A stretch of DNA of 64,000 nt from Clostridiales bacterium (GTDB lineage: Bacteria; Bacillota; Clostridia; Saccharofermentanales; Saccharofermentanaceae): NCBI GenBank assembly GCA_017478485.1, contig JAFVDI010000021.1:1-64000 (forward strand), read 5' to 3'. Below are positions 9,319 through 17,838 of this stretch, piece by piece. Both the position numbers and the translations under genes were made by a program. The notes under the pieces are model-generated. The model was not told the DNA's origin and searched no databases. It saw nothing but the letters and a program-made list of their open reading frames with translations. How positions within the stretch are numbered: the stretch's first letter is position 1; every line of letters begins with the position of its first letter.

Positions 9319-10902
9319 ATGACAACACGCAGAAAAGTAATAACGAAACCTAGTTTTATAATCACATACGCAATCAGTTTTGTGATCATGTTCGTTGTTC
9401 TCGGATTTATCGGTACTCTTATTTATTTAGTAGCTGACTTTGCTTTCAATGGGAATGCAGATACTTTTCGTTTATTCACAGAGAAGGAACTTGATTGTGA
9501 GATAGCTGATTACTTGAATAAAGACAAGAACATTCATGATGTAACAGGAAAACAAATTGCGGGAATAAAAGAAAGTCTTGTTAATCATTATTCAAAGACG
9601 GGTCAGTACATACAGGTTTTGTTTGATGGTGAACGGATAGCTGATTCTTCGCAAACAGCAATAATGACATACTATATATCCGATGAACTAAGTTATACGC
9701 TTGAGATTGCAGATAAAAAGTATCTTGAATATTTTAATACTCCTGAGGTTAACCGCTTTAAAGATAATGCTGTTTACGGATCGGAACTCGAAGCACTTAG
9801 ACATCAACCCGTAGTTCATTTTAATTGCGATGAATTCTATGTCGATCTGGAAAACAATAAATTTATTCCGGTTGTTTCAAGAATTGTAAGTGGCCTTGGT
9901 GAGTCGGGCCCTGTAATTCGAATATCGCCGGATGAAAATGATTTGAAAGGTTTTACTTTAATCAAGATTACAGAAGAAATAGAGAAAACTGACATGCAGC
10001 ATATTGAGGCATTTGGAACTGTCGCAGGTTGCGAAGTAAGTGTTTCAGAGGATCAGATGACAGAGTTATTTGATATAAGTAACGGTTATGATAAGCGTAT
10101 TGGTATGAAAAAAACGTTCTTTTCAACTAAATACTTTTATGATGTATATAGATCTCGTATTTCAATAGGAATAATACTTTTTGCTGTTTGTGTTGTTATG
10201 GGCGCGCTGATCTCTGCAACTATCAGATACAATATCAATAAACGCAATTATGAGATCTATGAGTACCGACGCCAGACCACAAATGCGATGGCACACGATC
10301 TTAAGACACCGATAGCTTCAATAATTGCATATTCAGAACTTCTTGAAAACAATGTCGATGCCGGAAACCGTGAACTCTATCTGGCAAAGATAAATGAAAC
10401 GGCAGCCCAGATGAATAACAGTGTCAATAATATTTTGCAGTTTTCGCGTTCTGAAAACGCAGCGATACCAGTTTCCAAGAGCGAAGTGAAAGTTGCTGAG
10501 ATTGTTAAGAACATAATCAGTGATAACGAGCAAAAGATAGGCGAAAAGGGACTAAAGGTGGACTTTGATGAAAAGACAGCTCCGACGCTTAATACGGATA
10601 AGGAACTATTCCGTCAGGCACTCGGAAATCTGATCAACAATGCTGTTCTTTATTCGAAAGATAATACCTCTGTCACGATCGAATGCAATGATGAGGGGAT
10701 AAAGATCACTAATGTTATGGCAGAACCTGTTGAAGACATTAATAAGATCAAAGAGCCCTTTATCAAGGGTAGTTCGTCTAGGGAAAACGGTGGGACCGGA
10801 CTTGGTCTTGCCATAGCTGAGAATGATCTGGCTATGTTGAAATACACTCTGAATATCAAAACGGAAAGTGAACTGTTTGTATGCACGGTGGATTTTAAGT
10901 AA
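9319..10902 (+). CDS. sensor histidine kinase, copy 2 of a tandem pair
   Basis: 527-aa kinase with the same plan as the one at 6924: TM at about 13-38, a large extracytoplasmic domain, TM at about 285-305, H326 in AMAHDLKTPI, N-box NLINNAVLYS and GTGLGLAIAENDL. The cytoplasmic half is strongly conserved with copy 1. In the sensor only the membrane-proximal half (IADSSQTAIMTYYISDE, then ADKKYLEYF) is kept and the remainder has diverged, which suggests duplication followed by change in signal specificity. Confidence 0.87.
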   Translation: MTTRRKVITKPSFIITYAISFVIMFVVLGFIGTLIYLVADFAFNGNADTFRLFTEKELDCEIADYLNKDKNIHDVTGKQIAGIKESLVNHYSKTGQYIQVLFDGERIADSSQTAIMTYYISDELSYTLEIADKKYLEYFNTPEVNRFKDNAVYGSELEALRHQPVVHFNCDEFYVDLENNKFIPVVSRIVSGLGESGPVIRISPDENDLKGFTLIKITEEIEKTDMQHIEAFGTVAGCEVSVSEDQMTELFDISNGYDKRIGMKKTFFSTKYFYDVYRSRISIGIILFAVCVVMGALISATIRYNINKRNYEIYEYRRQTTNAMAHDLKTPIASIIAYSELLENNVDAGNRELYLAKINETAAQMNNSVNNILQFSRSENAAIPVSKSEVKVAEIVKNIISDNEQKIGEKGLKVDFDEKTAPTLNTDKELFRQALGNLINNAVLYSKDNTSVTIECNDEGIKITNVMAEPVEDINKIKEPFIKGSSSRENGGTGLGLAIAENDLAMLKYTLNIKTESELFVCTVDFK

Positions 10903-10937
10903 TCATACTGAAAATCAATTCTGACAACCGGAACTGA

Positions 10938-10971
10938 CAAAGCGGGGCAGATCCCCGCTTTGTTGTTTTTT
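10938..10971 (+). terminator. intrinsic terminator
   Basis: Stem CAAAGCGGGG (10938-10947) with CCCCGCTTTG (10953-10962), 5-nt loop, followed by TTGTTTTTTC. It closes the second response regulator/kinase operon. Confidence 0.88.
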
Positions 10972-11010
10972 CGCCGTCGTTTATAATTCTTACTGCGTGA
11001 CGAAAAACTC

Positions 11011-11036
11011 TGTAACGTTTCCCGGGTTCGTGCGTT
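11011..11036 (+). promoter_or_regulatory. ECF-sigma-type promoter, probably autoregulatory
   Basis: TGTAAC at 11011-11016, a 16-bp spacer, then CGTT at 11033-11036. The TGTAAC/TGAAAC -35 with a CGT-type -10 is the usual pattern for ECF sigma factors of the SigW kind. It lies 24 bp upstream of an ECF sigma gene, consistent with autoregulation. Confidence 0.5.
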
Positions 11037-11059
11037 AGTAAGGTGAAAGGAGGAAAGAA

Positions 11060-11551
11060 ATGCTTTTCGAAGAGATCTATGAGAACTATTACAAAGACGT
11101 TTACCGTTTTTGCTTAAGCCTTACAAAGGCTGATGACTCTGCCGAAGATCTGGCACAGGAGACATTTGTTAAGGCTTTAGCGGCGATAGATTCTTTTGAC
11201 GGTTCCAAAGACGTAAGAGCATGGCTTTTCACTATCGCGAAGAACACCTTTTTGAGCGAATGCCGGAAAAGAAAATGGATCGCCGATGAGGAAGTGTCAG
11301 AGGAGATCCCTGCTGCAGAAGGAGATTTCATAGAAGTTATCTCTGACAAGGAAACGGCGGTGCTGATCCATAAATATCTCCACGGCATGAAAGAACCATA
11401 CAAGGAAGTGTTTCACCTCAGGGTATTCGGAGAACTGGAATTCGAGCAGATAGGTGACATTTTCGGTAAGAGTGCAAGCTGGGCCCGCGTGACCTTCTAC
11501 CGAGCGAAAAACGATATCAGGAAGTATATGTCCGGAAATGGAGAGGTATAA
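11060..11551 (+). CDS. ECF-family RNA polymerase sigma factor
   Basis: 163 aa. Sigma region 2 reads YRFCLSLTKADDSAEDLAQE, followed by the typical TFVKAL, and region 4 contains EVFHLRVFGELEFEQIGDIF followed by SWARVTFYRAKNDI, the helix-turn-helix that reads the -35 box. Regions 1.1 and 3 are absent, as expected for ECF factors. ATG 11060 has GGAGGAAAG just upstream. The anti-sigma gene follows after 1 bp. Confidence 0.93.
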   Translation: MLFEEIYENYYKDVYRFCLSLTKADDSAEDLAQETFVKALAAIDSFDGSKDVRAWLFTIAKNTFLSECRKRKWIADEEVSEEIPAAEGDFIEVISDKETAVLIHKYLHGMKEPYKEVFHLRVFGELEFEQIGDIFGKSASWARVTFYRAKNDIRKYMSGNGEV

Positions 11552-11552
11552 C

Positions 11553-12197
11553 ATGAAAATTAAATGTGATGTGATAAATGATCTTCTGCCTTTATATGTT
11601 GACGACGTTCTTTCGGATGCGTCCAGGGAACTTGTGGATGAGCATATCCAAGAGTGCGGAAGCTGCAGAAAGACTTTGGAGAACATGACGGGAAAGGTAA
11701 GCATTCCTGTAAGCCCCGAGCTTAGAAAAGAGGATACAAAACCCATAAAGGGACTTAAAAAGATAGTGACCAAATGGAAGTGGCTGACTGCAGTTATCAC
11801 GGTTCTTGCAGTGCTGGCAATACTGTTTCTGGGATTTCAGTATATAAATGCCAAACAAATCGATATTCCTTACGACGGAAGCAACTTCACTTTTGAACTG
11901 CGCGGAAACAGTTATTATCTCGTTTACCATGGACAGGGGGGATTTCTTATCAGTGCCGGAGCAGCCGATGGCAGCGGTGAATGGAATATTGAGTTCAGTC
12001 AGACGTTGTTTGATAAATACATATGGCCTTTATATCATGACAAAGAATGTGCCCTTCGCTTCTTAGAAAAGGATACGATCACCAAGCTGACTACCCGTGA
12101 CGGAAAAGTGATCTGGGAAGCAAACGAAGAAGAGTTGAAGGCATACAAAGAATGGGTTGCTTCGCATCCGGATGACTGGCGTGTCCGCAAAGATTAA
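11553..12197 (+). CDS. anti-sigma factor with zinc-finger (zf-HC2) domain
   Basis: The N-terminal cytoplasmic anti-sigma domain carries the H-x3-C-x2-C zinc motif in HIQECGSCRKT at about residues 33-43. A single TM helix (about 78-98, ending AILFLGFQYI) and a C-terminal extracytoplasmic domain follow. I chose ATG 11553, preceded by GAGAGG at 11541-11546, over the ATG at 11538. It should hold the sigma factor at the membrane until an envelope signal releases it. The sensor domain is not recognised. Length 214 aa. Confidence 0.86.
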   Translation: MKIKCDVINDLLPLYVDDVLSDASRELVDEHIQECGSCRKTLENMTGKVSIPVSPELRKEDTKPIKGLKKIVTKWKWLTAVITVLAVLAILFLGFQYINAKQIDIPYDGSNFTFELRGNSYYLVYHGQGGFLISAGAADGSGEWNIEFSQTLFDKYIWPLYHDKECALRFLEKDTITKLTTRDGKVIWEANEEELKAYKEWVASHPDDWRVRKD

Positions 12198-12279
12198 TAT
12201 AGGCTGCCAAACACTCGAATTGCGTTGAAAAAACGCGCGGAAAAGAAATAATGAAGCTCAATGACACCAGCGAACATCG

Positions 12280-13527
12280 TTACACTTTACTGATAACGAT
12301 CTCAGCAGTAAATCCGCCGCCTTCGCGGTTCTTTAATTCAAGTCCGCCGCCCATCTTTTCCATGAAGCGTGATGCCAGATAAAGTCCGAGGCCGCTGCCT
12401 TCTTTTCCTGAACCGGCTGCTTCTGATCCGCGGTAGAACTTTGTCGTGAGCATTGCAAGTTCATCTTCCGGGACGCCCGGACCTCTGTCTGATAAGATCA
12501 CGCGGATGTTATCCGGCTCTGCCTTGTAATCGACTTCCAGCGTGGTTCCCGCATACTTGAATGAATTGCCTGCAATGTTATCAATGACCTGTTCCAGTCT
12601 TAGCTTGTCGGCCATGATGAGACACTCGGGGACAGAACCTTTCTGTTCGACTGTTCCATAGAAACGCAAGTCTTTGAGCATGTCATCTATTATGAGGGAG
12701 CTTTCCTCACGGGGAGTAACTTTCAATTCGTCGAGATCGTCAAGGGTCGCGCGGAACATGTTGTCAACAAGATGCTCGACCGAATCAGCCTTTGACTTGA
12801 TGACGGATACCTTTTCCTTAACATCCGGATCTTTGTATTTGATCTCCATGACCTCGCATGTCGCCTTGATAGTAGCGACCGGTGTCTTTATGTCGTGTGA
12901 GAGCTCTGCGACCAGTTCCTGCTTGCTCCTGTTCGCGGCAGCTTCTCTCTCGGAAGAGAGTTTCAGTTCTTCTCTCATGCGGTCGAAAGATTCCGTGAAT
13001 GCACCGAAATAATTGTGCCTGTCCATGTTGAGCGGGACATCCAGGTTGCCTTTGGATACGCTGCTCGCAAAATCGGAGAGCTTGTTGAACGGTCTGATGT
13101 AGAAGTACCAGACAGCAGTAAGAAGGATGATGCCCGCGGCATATATTATCGCAATCGTAACGAAGAGCTGCTGCCGGGATCTTTTCAGGAGCTCTTCGCG
13201 CTCACCGGCTCTCGCATTAAATGCGATCTTGCCTTTTATCACTCCGTCTTCTCTGTAGTCGAAGACGGAAAGGCCTTCTCTGATAAAGTGGTTGTTTACC
13301 GAATCGTAGTTATCATCTGTAAGAAATGTGATGTCGCAGCCGTATTCATTTTCGAGCTGCTCGGCGGAAGTTCCCGAAGAGAGCTTATCTGAGATCTCTT
13401 CGCATTTGGTGTTGAGGTCCAGCATGTCGATAGAAAACGATACTTCTTTGTTCAGCCTTGTCCACAGGAAAATGCCTGCCGCGACTATCAGCAAAGTGTA
13501 GAAAGCTACGATCATCCTGACCTTCAT
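12280..13527 (-). CDS. sensor histidine kinase with HAMP domain
   Basis: 415-aa membrane kinase: TM at 5-22, an extracytoplasmic loop of about 95 residues, TM at about 121-143, HAMP, then H211 in ELSHDIKTPV, N-box DNIAGNSFKYAG, DRGPGVPED (canonical G1) and GSGLGLYLAS. It overlaps its response regulator by 1 bp. Divergent transcription from an FtsX-type ABC exporter suggests that this pair controls that exporter in response to a cell-envelope-active compound, as in VncRS or BceRS modules. Confidence 0.9.
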   Translation of the reverse strand: MKVRMIVAFYTLLIVAAGIFLWTRLNKEVSFSIDMLDLNTKCEEISDKLSSGTSAEQLENEYGCDITFLTDDNYDSVNNHFIREGLSVFDYREDGVIKGKIAFNARAGEREELLKRSRQQLFVTIAIIYAAGIILLTAVWYFYIRPFNKLSDFASSVSKGNLDVPLNMDRHNYFGAFTESFDRMREELKLSSEREAAANRSKQELVAELSHDIKTPVATIKATCEVMEIKYKDPDVKEKVSVIKSKADSVEHLVDNMFRATLDDLDELKVTPREESSLIIDDMLKDLRFYGTVEQKGSVPECLIMADKLRLEQVIDNIAGNSFKYAGTTLEVDYKAEPDNIRVILSDRGPGVPEDELAMLTTKFYRGSEAAGSGKEGSGLGLYLASRFMEKMGGGLELKNREGGGFTAEIVISKV

Positions 13528-14216
13528 CAGTCAGTCTCCAGGATATAACCCGTGCCCCAGACAGTCTTTATGAACCCGGGCTCGTTGGGATCAGATTCGA
13601 TCTTCTCGCGAAGACGGCGTATATGAACGTTGAGCGTGCTGTCGGAATAGAATGAATCGCCCCAGACCTCATTGAAAAGAGTTTCTTTGGTAACGATGGT
13701 GTTCTTGTGGGAATAAAGGCACGAAAGAAGAGAGAACTCTTTCGATTTAAGAGATACTGTCCTTCCTTCAACGGTGCAGCTCATTGTGGAAGGATCGATC
13801 GTGAAGGACTCGCCTCCATCCTGAGACTGCGCTGCCTTAGGCTGCTTTACGGCTTCAAGCCTTTTGAGCTGTACCTTAACCTTTGCAAGCAGAACGCTTA
13901 ATGTATAAGGTTTCTTTATGTAGTCGTCGCCGCCGATGTTGAGCGCTACGAGGACATCGTCATCACTCTGGCGGGCGGAGATGAAAAGGATCGGCGTATC
14001 GTATGTCTCGCGAAGCTGCTTGCAGAGCGCAAAGCCGCTCTCGTTGCCGAGATTGATGTCCAGAAGGAATATGTCCGCCGTGTTCTCTTTAAGAAATTTC
14101 AGGCATTCATCAGATGATGAAGCAACCTCGCAGGTTACTCCGAACATCTCAAAATATTCCTGCGTCATGCGGGAAAGATCTTTCTCATCGTCTATTATCA
14201 GGCAGTTATAATTCAT
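13527..14216 (-). CDS. OmpR-family response regulator
   Basis: 229 aa from ATG 14216 (MNYNCLIIDDEKD); a longer frame exists upstream, but its first 53 residues do not resemble a receiver and it would cross the exporter's control region. The phospho-acceptor is D53 in IFLLDINLG, the conserved K is in DDYIKKPYT, and the winged helix ends with VWGTGYILET. A TATACT element lies a few bases upstream, so the message may have a very short leader. It partners with the kinase whose gene overlaps its 3' end. Confidence 0.88.
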   Translation of the reverse strand: MNYNCLIIDDEKDLSRMTQEYFEMFGVTCEVASSSDECLKFLKENTADIFLLDINLGNESGFALCKQLRETYDTPILFISARQSDDDVLVALNIGGDDYIKKPYTLSVLLAKVKVQLKRLEAVKQPKAAQSQDGGESFTIDPSTMSCTVEGRTVSLKSKEFSLLSCLYSHKNTIVTKETLFNEVWGDSFYSDSTLNVHIRRLREKIESDPNEPGFIKTVWGTGYILETD

Positions 14217-14254
14217 ATCTCGAAGTATAACACAACAATATGCCGGCAGAACCC

Positions 14255-14344
14255 TGTAAGAGCTCATGTAAGAAACAGTTAAGGATTGAGCAAGGCTTGC
14301 GTAAAGTATTCTTCCGCAAAGAGACGTAAGATTGCAGTGTAAGA
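14255..14344 (+). promoter_or_regulatory. clustered TGTAAGA repeats between regulator and ABC exporter
   Basis: The divergent intergenic region holds TGTAAGA at 14255-14261, 14267-14273 and 14338-14344, CGTAAGA at 14325-14331 and CGTAAAG at 14300-14306, all in the same orientation. Spacings of 12 and 13 bp within pairs fit side-by-side binding by an OmpR-family regulator. I take these as candidate sites for the adjacent response regulator. Confidence 0.5.
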
Positions 14345-14377
14345 ATTCTACAAAACCAACCGAAAGGAAATACAATA

Positions 14378-15136
14378 ATGGCTACAGCAGTACTTAAAGC
14401 AACAGATCTCTGCAAGACATTCTCCAATGAGAGCGTTCAGCAGCACGTATTAAAGAATCTTAATCTTGAGATCAGGGAAGGCGACTTCACGGTCATCATG
14501 GGTGATTCGGGCGCAGGCAAGAGCACGCTCCTTTATTCTCTTTCCGGCATGGACCGTCCGAGCCTCGGAGCTATCATGTTCGGCAATGAGGATATCTCAA
14601 GATACAGCAACGACAAGCTTGCGATCTTCAGAAGAAAGCACTGCGGATTCGTTTTCCAGCAGAACTACTTGAATGACACGATGAGCGTCCTGGATAACAT
14701 CATCGTATCAGGCCTTCTCAAGAGCCGTGACAGAAAAGCGATCGCATCAAGGGCAAAGGAGCTCTTAAAGCAGGTAGGACTTGAAGAGAACTGTTACAAC
14801 AAGTTCCCCAACCAGCTCTCCGGCGGCGAAAAGCAGAGAGTCGCGCTCGTAAGATCTGTCATCAACGAGCCGGAAATCCTTTTCGCAGACGAGCCGACAG
14901 GCGCGCTTAACTCTCAGAATACCGAAGCGGTATTGGACGTTCTCACAGATATGAACAGAAAAGGCCAGAGCATCGTCATGGTAACTCACACGGTCGCAGC
15001 AGCAGAACGTGGCAACCGCATCCTCTACTTAAGAGACGGCGTTATCTGTGACGAGATAACACTTTCTCCTTACAACGGCCGGGACAAAGAACGTCACAAA
15101 GAACTCCGCGCATTTCTTTCCGACATGGGGTGGTAA
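14378..15136 (+). CDS. ABC transporter ATPase (MacB/LolD/BceA type)
   Basis: 252-aa ATPase: Walker A GDSGAGKST at about 45-53, signature LSGGEKQRVALVRSV, Walker B ILFADEPTGAL, and the H-loop in MVTHTVAAAE. The EPTGALN sequence marks the MacB/BceA subfamily that works with FtsX-type permeases. The start follows GAAAGGAAA at about 14360. The FtsX permease begins 2 bp after its stop. Confidence 0.93.
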   Translation: MATAVLKATDLCKTFSNESVQQHVLKNLNLEIREGDFTVIMGDSGAGKSTLLYSLSGMDRPSLGAIMFGNEDISRYSNDKLAIFRRKHCGFVFQQNYLNDTMSVLDNIIVSGLLKSRDRKAIASRAKELLKQVGLEENCYNKFPNQLSGGEKQRVALVRSVINEPEILFADEPTGALNSQNTEAVLDVLTDMNRKGQSIVMVTHTVAAAERGNRILYLRDGVICDEITLSPYNGRDKERHKELRAFLSDMGW

Positions 15137-15138
15137 AG

Positions 15139-17475
15139 ATGAACTCGCTATTTTTCATTGCAAAAAACAACATAAAGAAACACAAGGGAGAGGCAGCCAT
15201 TATCTTTGCGCTGATCTTCATCGCGGCGCTCCTCCTTTTCTCGAGTCTTTCACTCATGCTCTCCGGCTCCAACACTATCAGGGATTGTGATGAGAAGTAT
15301 CACATCGCAGACCTTATGGCTATGTCGGCAGGACTTGGCACGGACGATATGAAAGAAAAGATCAAGGGTCTGGACAACTTGGAAAGATACGAGATCGTCC
15401 CTTGTATAGAATCACCTTCAGATTACTACTACAGTGATATGGCAAAGGAAGATGCGATCTCTTATATCTTCTATATGTATGACTCATCAAGGCCTACATA
15501 TCTCAATGCTTTCCCTGAAGAGTTCAATGATCTTAAGGATGACGAGATAGTCCTGCCTTATTACATGTCTTATCAGATAAGCAAAGGCGATCTTATTCAT
15601 GTCAGTGCAGCCGGCAAGGATTACACATTCAAGGTCAAAGGCTTTGCCGAGAACCTGTATTTTGCAACAGCTATGAATCTTTCCGGTCTTTATACCCTGG
15701 TAAGTCACGACATGTTTGAAGAGATCTGCAAAAATACCGATGACATGAGCAGAATGTCAGTAGGCATGTTCAAGGTAAAGCCCGGAGCTGATCTGCACGG
15801 TTTTGATATGGAAGTACAAAAAGCGTTAACCGGCTCATCCCCATTGACCATAGACCGTCCGACCATGAACATGGCGACAACGGGTATTACCAACATTGCA
15901 ACTTCGATAGTATTTATTTTTACGGTAGTCCTGGTGGTCATGGCAGTGATCATCATGCACTTCTCCATAAGGAACTTCATCGAACTGAACGTTCAGAACA
16001 TCGGACTTCTTCAGGCTACAGGATACACTTCGAAGGAACTCCGCGCGGCATGTATCATAGAGCAGATGATCATATGTATCTTTGCCACCGCTGCAGCAGT
16101 TGCAGCGGGTGTCTTTCTCGCCAAGCCGCTGGCTGCTTTGTCAGGGATGATGATGGGATTGTCAGGCTTTACCGGGATCTCGGTTCCCGCACTCATCTCA
16201 ACCGCAGCAGGAATTCCGGCAATGGTCTTTATCGGAGCTCTGATAGCTACTTCTTCATACAGAAAGCTCACTGTTCTCGAGGCTTTGAAGAGCGGTATAA
16301 CTTCACATAACTTCAAGAAGAATCACTTCCCGCTCGAGACGAGCAAACTTCCTTTAAGCCTTGCAATGGCCGGAAAGAATATCTTCGGTTCAGGAAAAAA
16401 GAGTGTTCTGATATCTTTGATCGTTGCAGGCCTTACACTCTCAACCTGTTTGGGATTTACGCTTTTCCAGAACTGGGCGCTCGATCAGGCAGCTCTCCTC
16501 AAGCTTGTAGGCTTTGAATCATCGGATATCCAGGTTACAGTCATAGGCGATGAGGAATATGTTGAAAAGATGCGCAAAGATCCCGCTGTCAGAATGGTAA
16601 ACACATGGACCACATTGTCTTCGATGGAAGTAACACACTTCGATAAGAGCACGTCACTCGGAATAGACGTATATGGAGACGTCTCCAAGCTCAAGAATGA
16701 ATACATCTTAGAAGGCCACGCACCCAAAAACGATAAGGAGATCGTTCTATCAACTGTCGAGGCAGACAACATCGGAGCCAAAGTAGGTGACAAGGTCAAT
16801 ATCAAAACGGTCTCCGGCAAAGGTACGGTAGCTTATACAGTCAGCGGGATCGACCAGAAGATCAACAATATGGGCAAGAAAGCAGTAATGACGGAAGAAG
16901 GAGCAAAGAGGCTCGATCCCGATTACAAGTTCTTAAATGTCCTCATCTATCTGAACGAACCTTCAAGGGCAAAACAACTTAAGAAAGAATGGGAAAAGGA
17001 GTATCCCGATTACCGGTTCACACTTGTTGAAGATCTTATCGGCTCAACGGTCAACACGATCACTCAGGCAATGGAAGCCATCTGTGTGATATTCATCATC
17101 GCAACATGCTTTGTAGTAATACTCACACAGGTCCTTTTAACAAGAGCTCAGATCATCCGCGAGAGGACAGACCTGGGAGTATCCAAAGCATTGGGCTACA
17201 CATCCGGTGAACTTATGAGAAGAACGCTCATGACAAACATTCCGACAATCGTCATCGGCATGGTTTTAGGTATAGTCATGCATGTGCTGTTCACGAACCG
17301 ACTGATCCTCATAGGACTTTCAACATTCGGCATCAAGCAGAACAGTTTTAAGACATCACCTGTCTGGATCGCGCTTACGGCACTGATGATCTTAGTCTGC
17401 GCCGTCGTCTCCGCATTCTTCAGCGGCAAGGGCATAACGAAGCTCGAGCCGGTAAAGATACTTAAGGAAGAATAA
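15139..17475 (+). CDS. FtsX-type ABC transporter permease
   Basis: 778 aa from ATG 15139, preceded by GGGGTGG at 15127-15133; a GTG at 15130 is in frame but lacks its own site. There is an N-terminal TM (about 20-40) after NNIKKHKGE, a first extracytoplasmic region, three TMs at about 255-380, a second large loop, and three C-terminal TMs, so it has two FtsX domains. Such pairs export or dislodge antimicrobial peptides from the membrane. The ATPase and the divergent two-component system support that role; the substrate is unknown. Confidence 0.9.
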   Translation: MNSLFFIAKNNIKKHKGEAAIIFALIFIAALLLFSSLSLMLSGSNTIRDCDEKYHIADLMAMSAGLGTDDMKEKIKGLDNLERYEIVPCIESPSDYYYSDMAKEDAISYIFYMYDSSRPTYLNAFPEEFNDLKDDEIVLPYYMSYQISKGDLIHVSAAGKDYTFKVKGFAENLYFATAMNLSGLYTLVSHDMFEEICKNTDDMSRMSVGMFKVKPGADLHGFDMEVQKALTGSSPLTIDRPTMNMATTGITNIATSIVFIFTVVLVVMAVIIMHFSIRNFIELNVQNIGLLQATGYTSKELRAACIIEQMIICIFATAAAVAAGVFLAKPLAALSGMMMGLSGFTGISVPALISTAAGIPAMVFIGALIATSSYRKLTVLEALKSGITSHNFKKNHFPLETSKLPLSLAMAGKNIFGSGKKSVLISLIVAGLTLSTCLGFTLFQNWALDQAALLKLVGFESSDIQVTVIGDEEYVEKMRKDPAVRMVNTWTTLSSMEVTHFDKSTSLGIDVYGDVSKLKNEYILEGHAPKNDKEIVLSTVEADNIGAKVGDKVNIKTVSGKGTVAYTVSGIDQKINNMGKKAVMTEEGAKRLDPDYKFLNVLIYLNEPSRAKQLKKEWEKEYPDYRFTLVEDLIGSTVNTITQAMEAICVIFIIATCFVVILTQVLLTRAQIIRERTDLGVSKALGYTSGELMRRTLMTNIPTIVIGMVLGIVMHVLFTNRLILIGLSTFGIKQNSFKTSPVWIALTALMILVCAVVSAFFSGKGITKLEPVKILKEE

Positions 17476-17482
17476 ACCATAT

Positions 17483-17517
17483 AACCCGGGTCAAAAAGAT
17501 CCGGGTTTAATTATTTC
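17483..17517 (+). terminator. terminator after the ABC exporter
   Basis: Stem AACCCGGGTC (17483-17492) with GATCCGGGTT (17499-17508), including one G-U pair, followed by TTTAATTATTT. It lies 8 bp after the permease stop. Confidence 0.7.
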
Positions 17518-17602
17518 TGCAATGAGATCGATCCTGATAAATCGCACCTTTTTACAAATAAGTTTATAATCTGTTCATCAGAAACATCAGGGAGGGCGTG
17601 CG

Positions 17603-17701
17603 ATGGTCTGGGCAGGATTGAAATTTATTGTAGCGGCGATCGTATTTGTAATCTCTGCCATTGCATTTGTCCGGGCACTCAAGGATCTGTTCAAGAATTA
17701 G
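17603..17701 (+). CDS. small membrane peptide, 32 aa
   Basis: ATG 17603 is preceded by GGGAGGG at about 17590-17596 and opens a 32-codon frame: a short start, one hydrophobic helix (FIVAAIVFVISAIAFV) and a charged tail RALKDLFKN. The ribosome binding site and the clean TM segment argue that it is translated. It lies just before a MATE remnant, so it may be a leftover of a former operon. No function is known. Confidence 0.5.
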   Translation: MVWAGLKFIVAAIVFVISAIAFVRALKDLFKN

Positions 17702-17705
17702 TCAG

Positions 17706-17795
17706 ATGAATACGCGATACGATGAAAAGATAACACGCAAACTGTTTTTCAGCATGGTTCCCGTGCAGGTCATGCTCGTTATGTGCTCGGATTAA
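17706..17795 (+). pseudogene. N-terminal remnant of a MATE-family transporter
   Basis: From ATG 17706 the frame encodes MNTRYDEKITRKLFFSMVPV followed by QVMLVMCSD and a stop. The YDEKIT-KLFFSM-PVQ sequence is a common N-terminus of Clostridial MATE efflux proteins. The frame then stops, and the rest of the roughly 450-aa protein is absent, because the next gene starts 44 bp later. I infer a large deletion. Confidence 0.5.
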
Positions 17796-17838
17796 TTATT
17801 CTTTCCTTCCTAATATAATCCAGAAGAAGGCATAAACA

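Noticed and set aside
11297..11800. 167-codon open frame on the minus strand
   Set aside because: It overlaps the end of the sigma gene and the start of the anti-sigma gene, both well supported by zinc-finger and sigma motifs.
14217..14375. Longer start for the response regulator (282 aa)
   Set aside because: The extra 53 residues do not resemble a receiver, have no ribosome binding site, and cross the repeats that control the ABC exporter.
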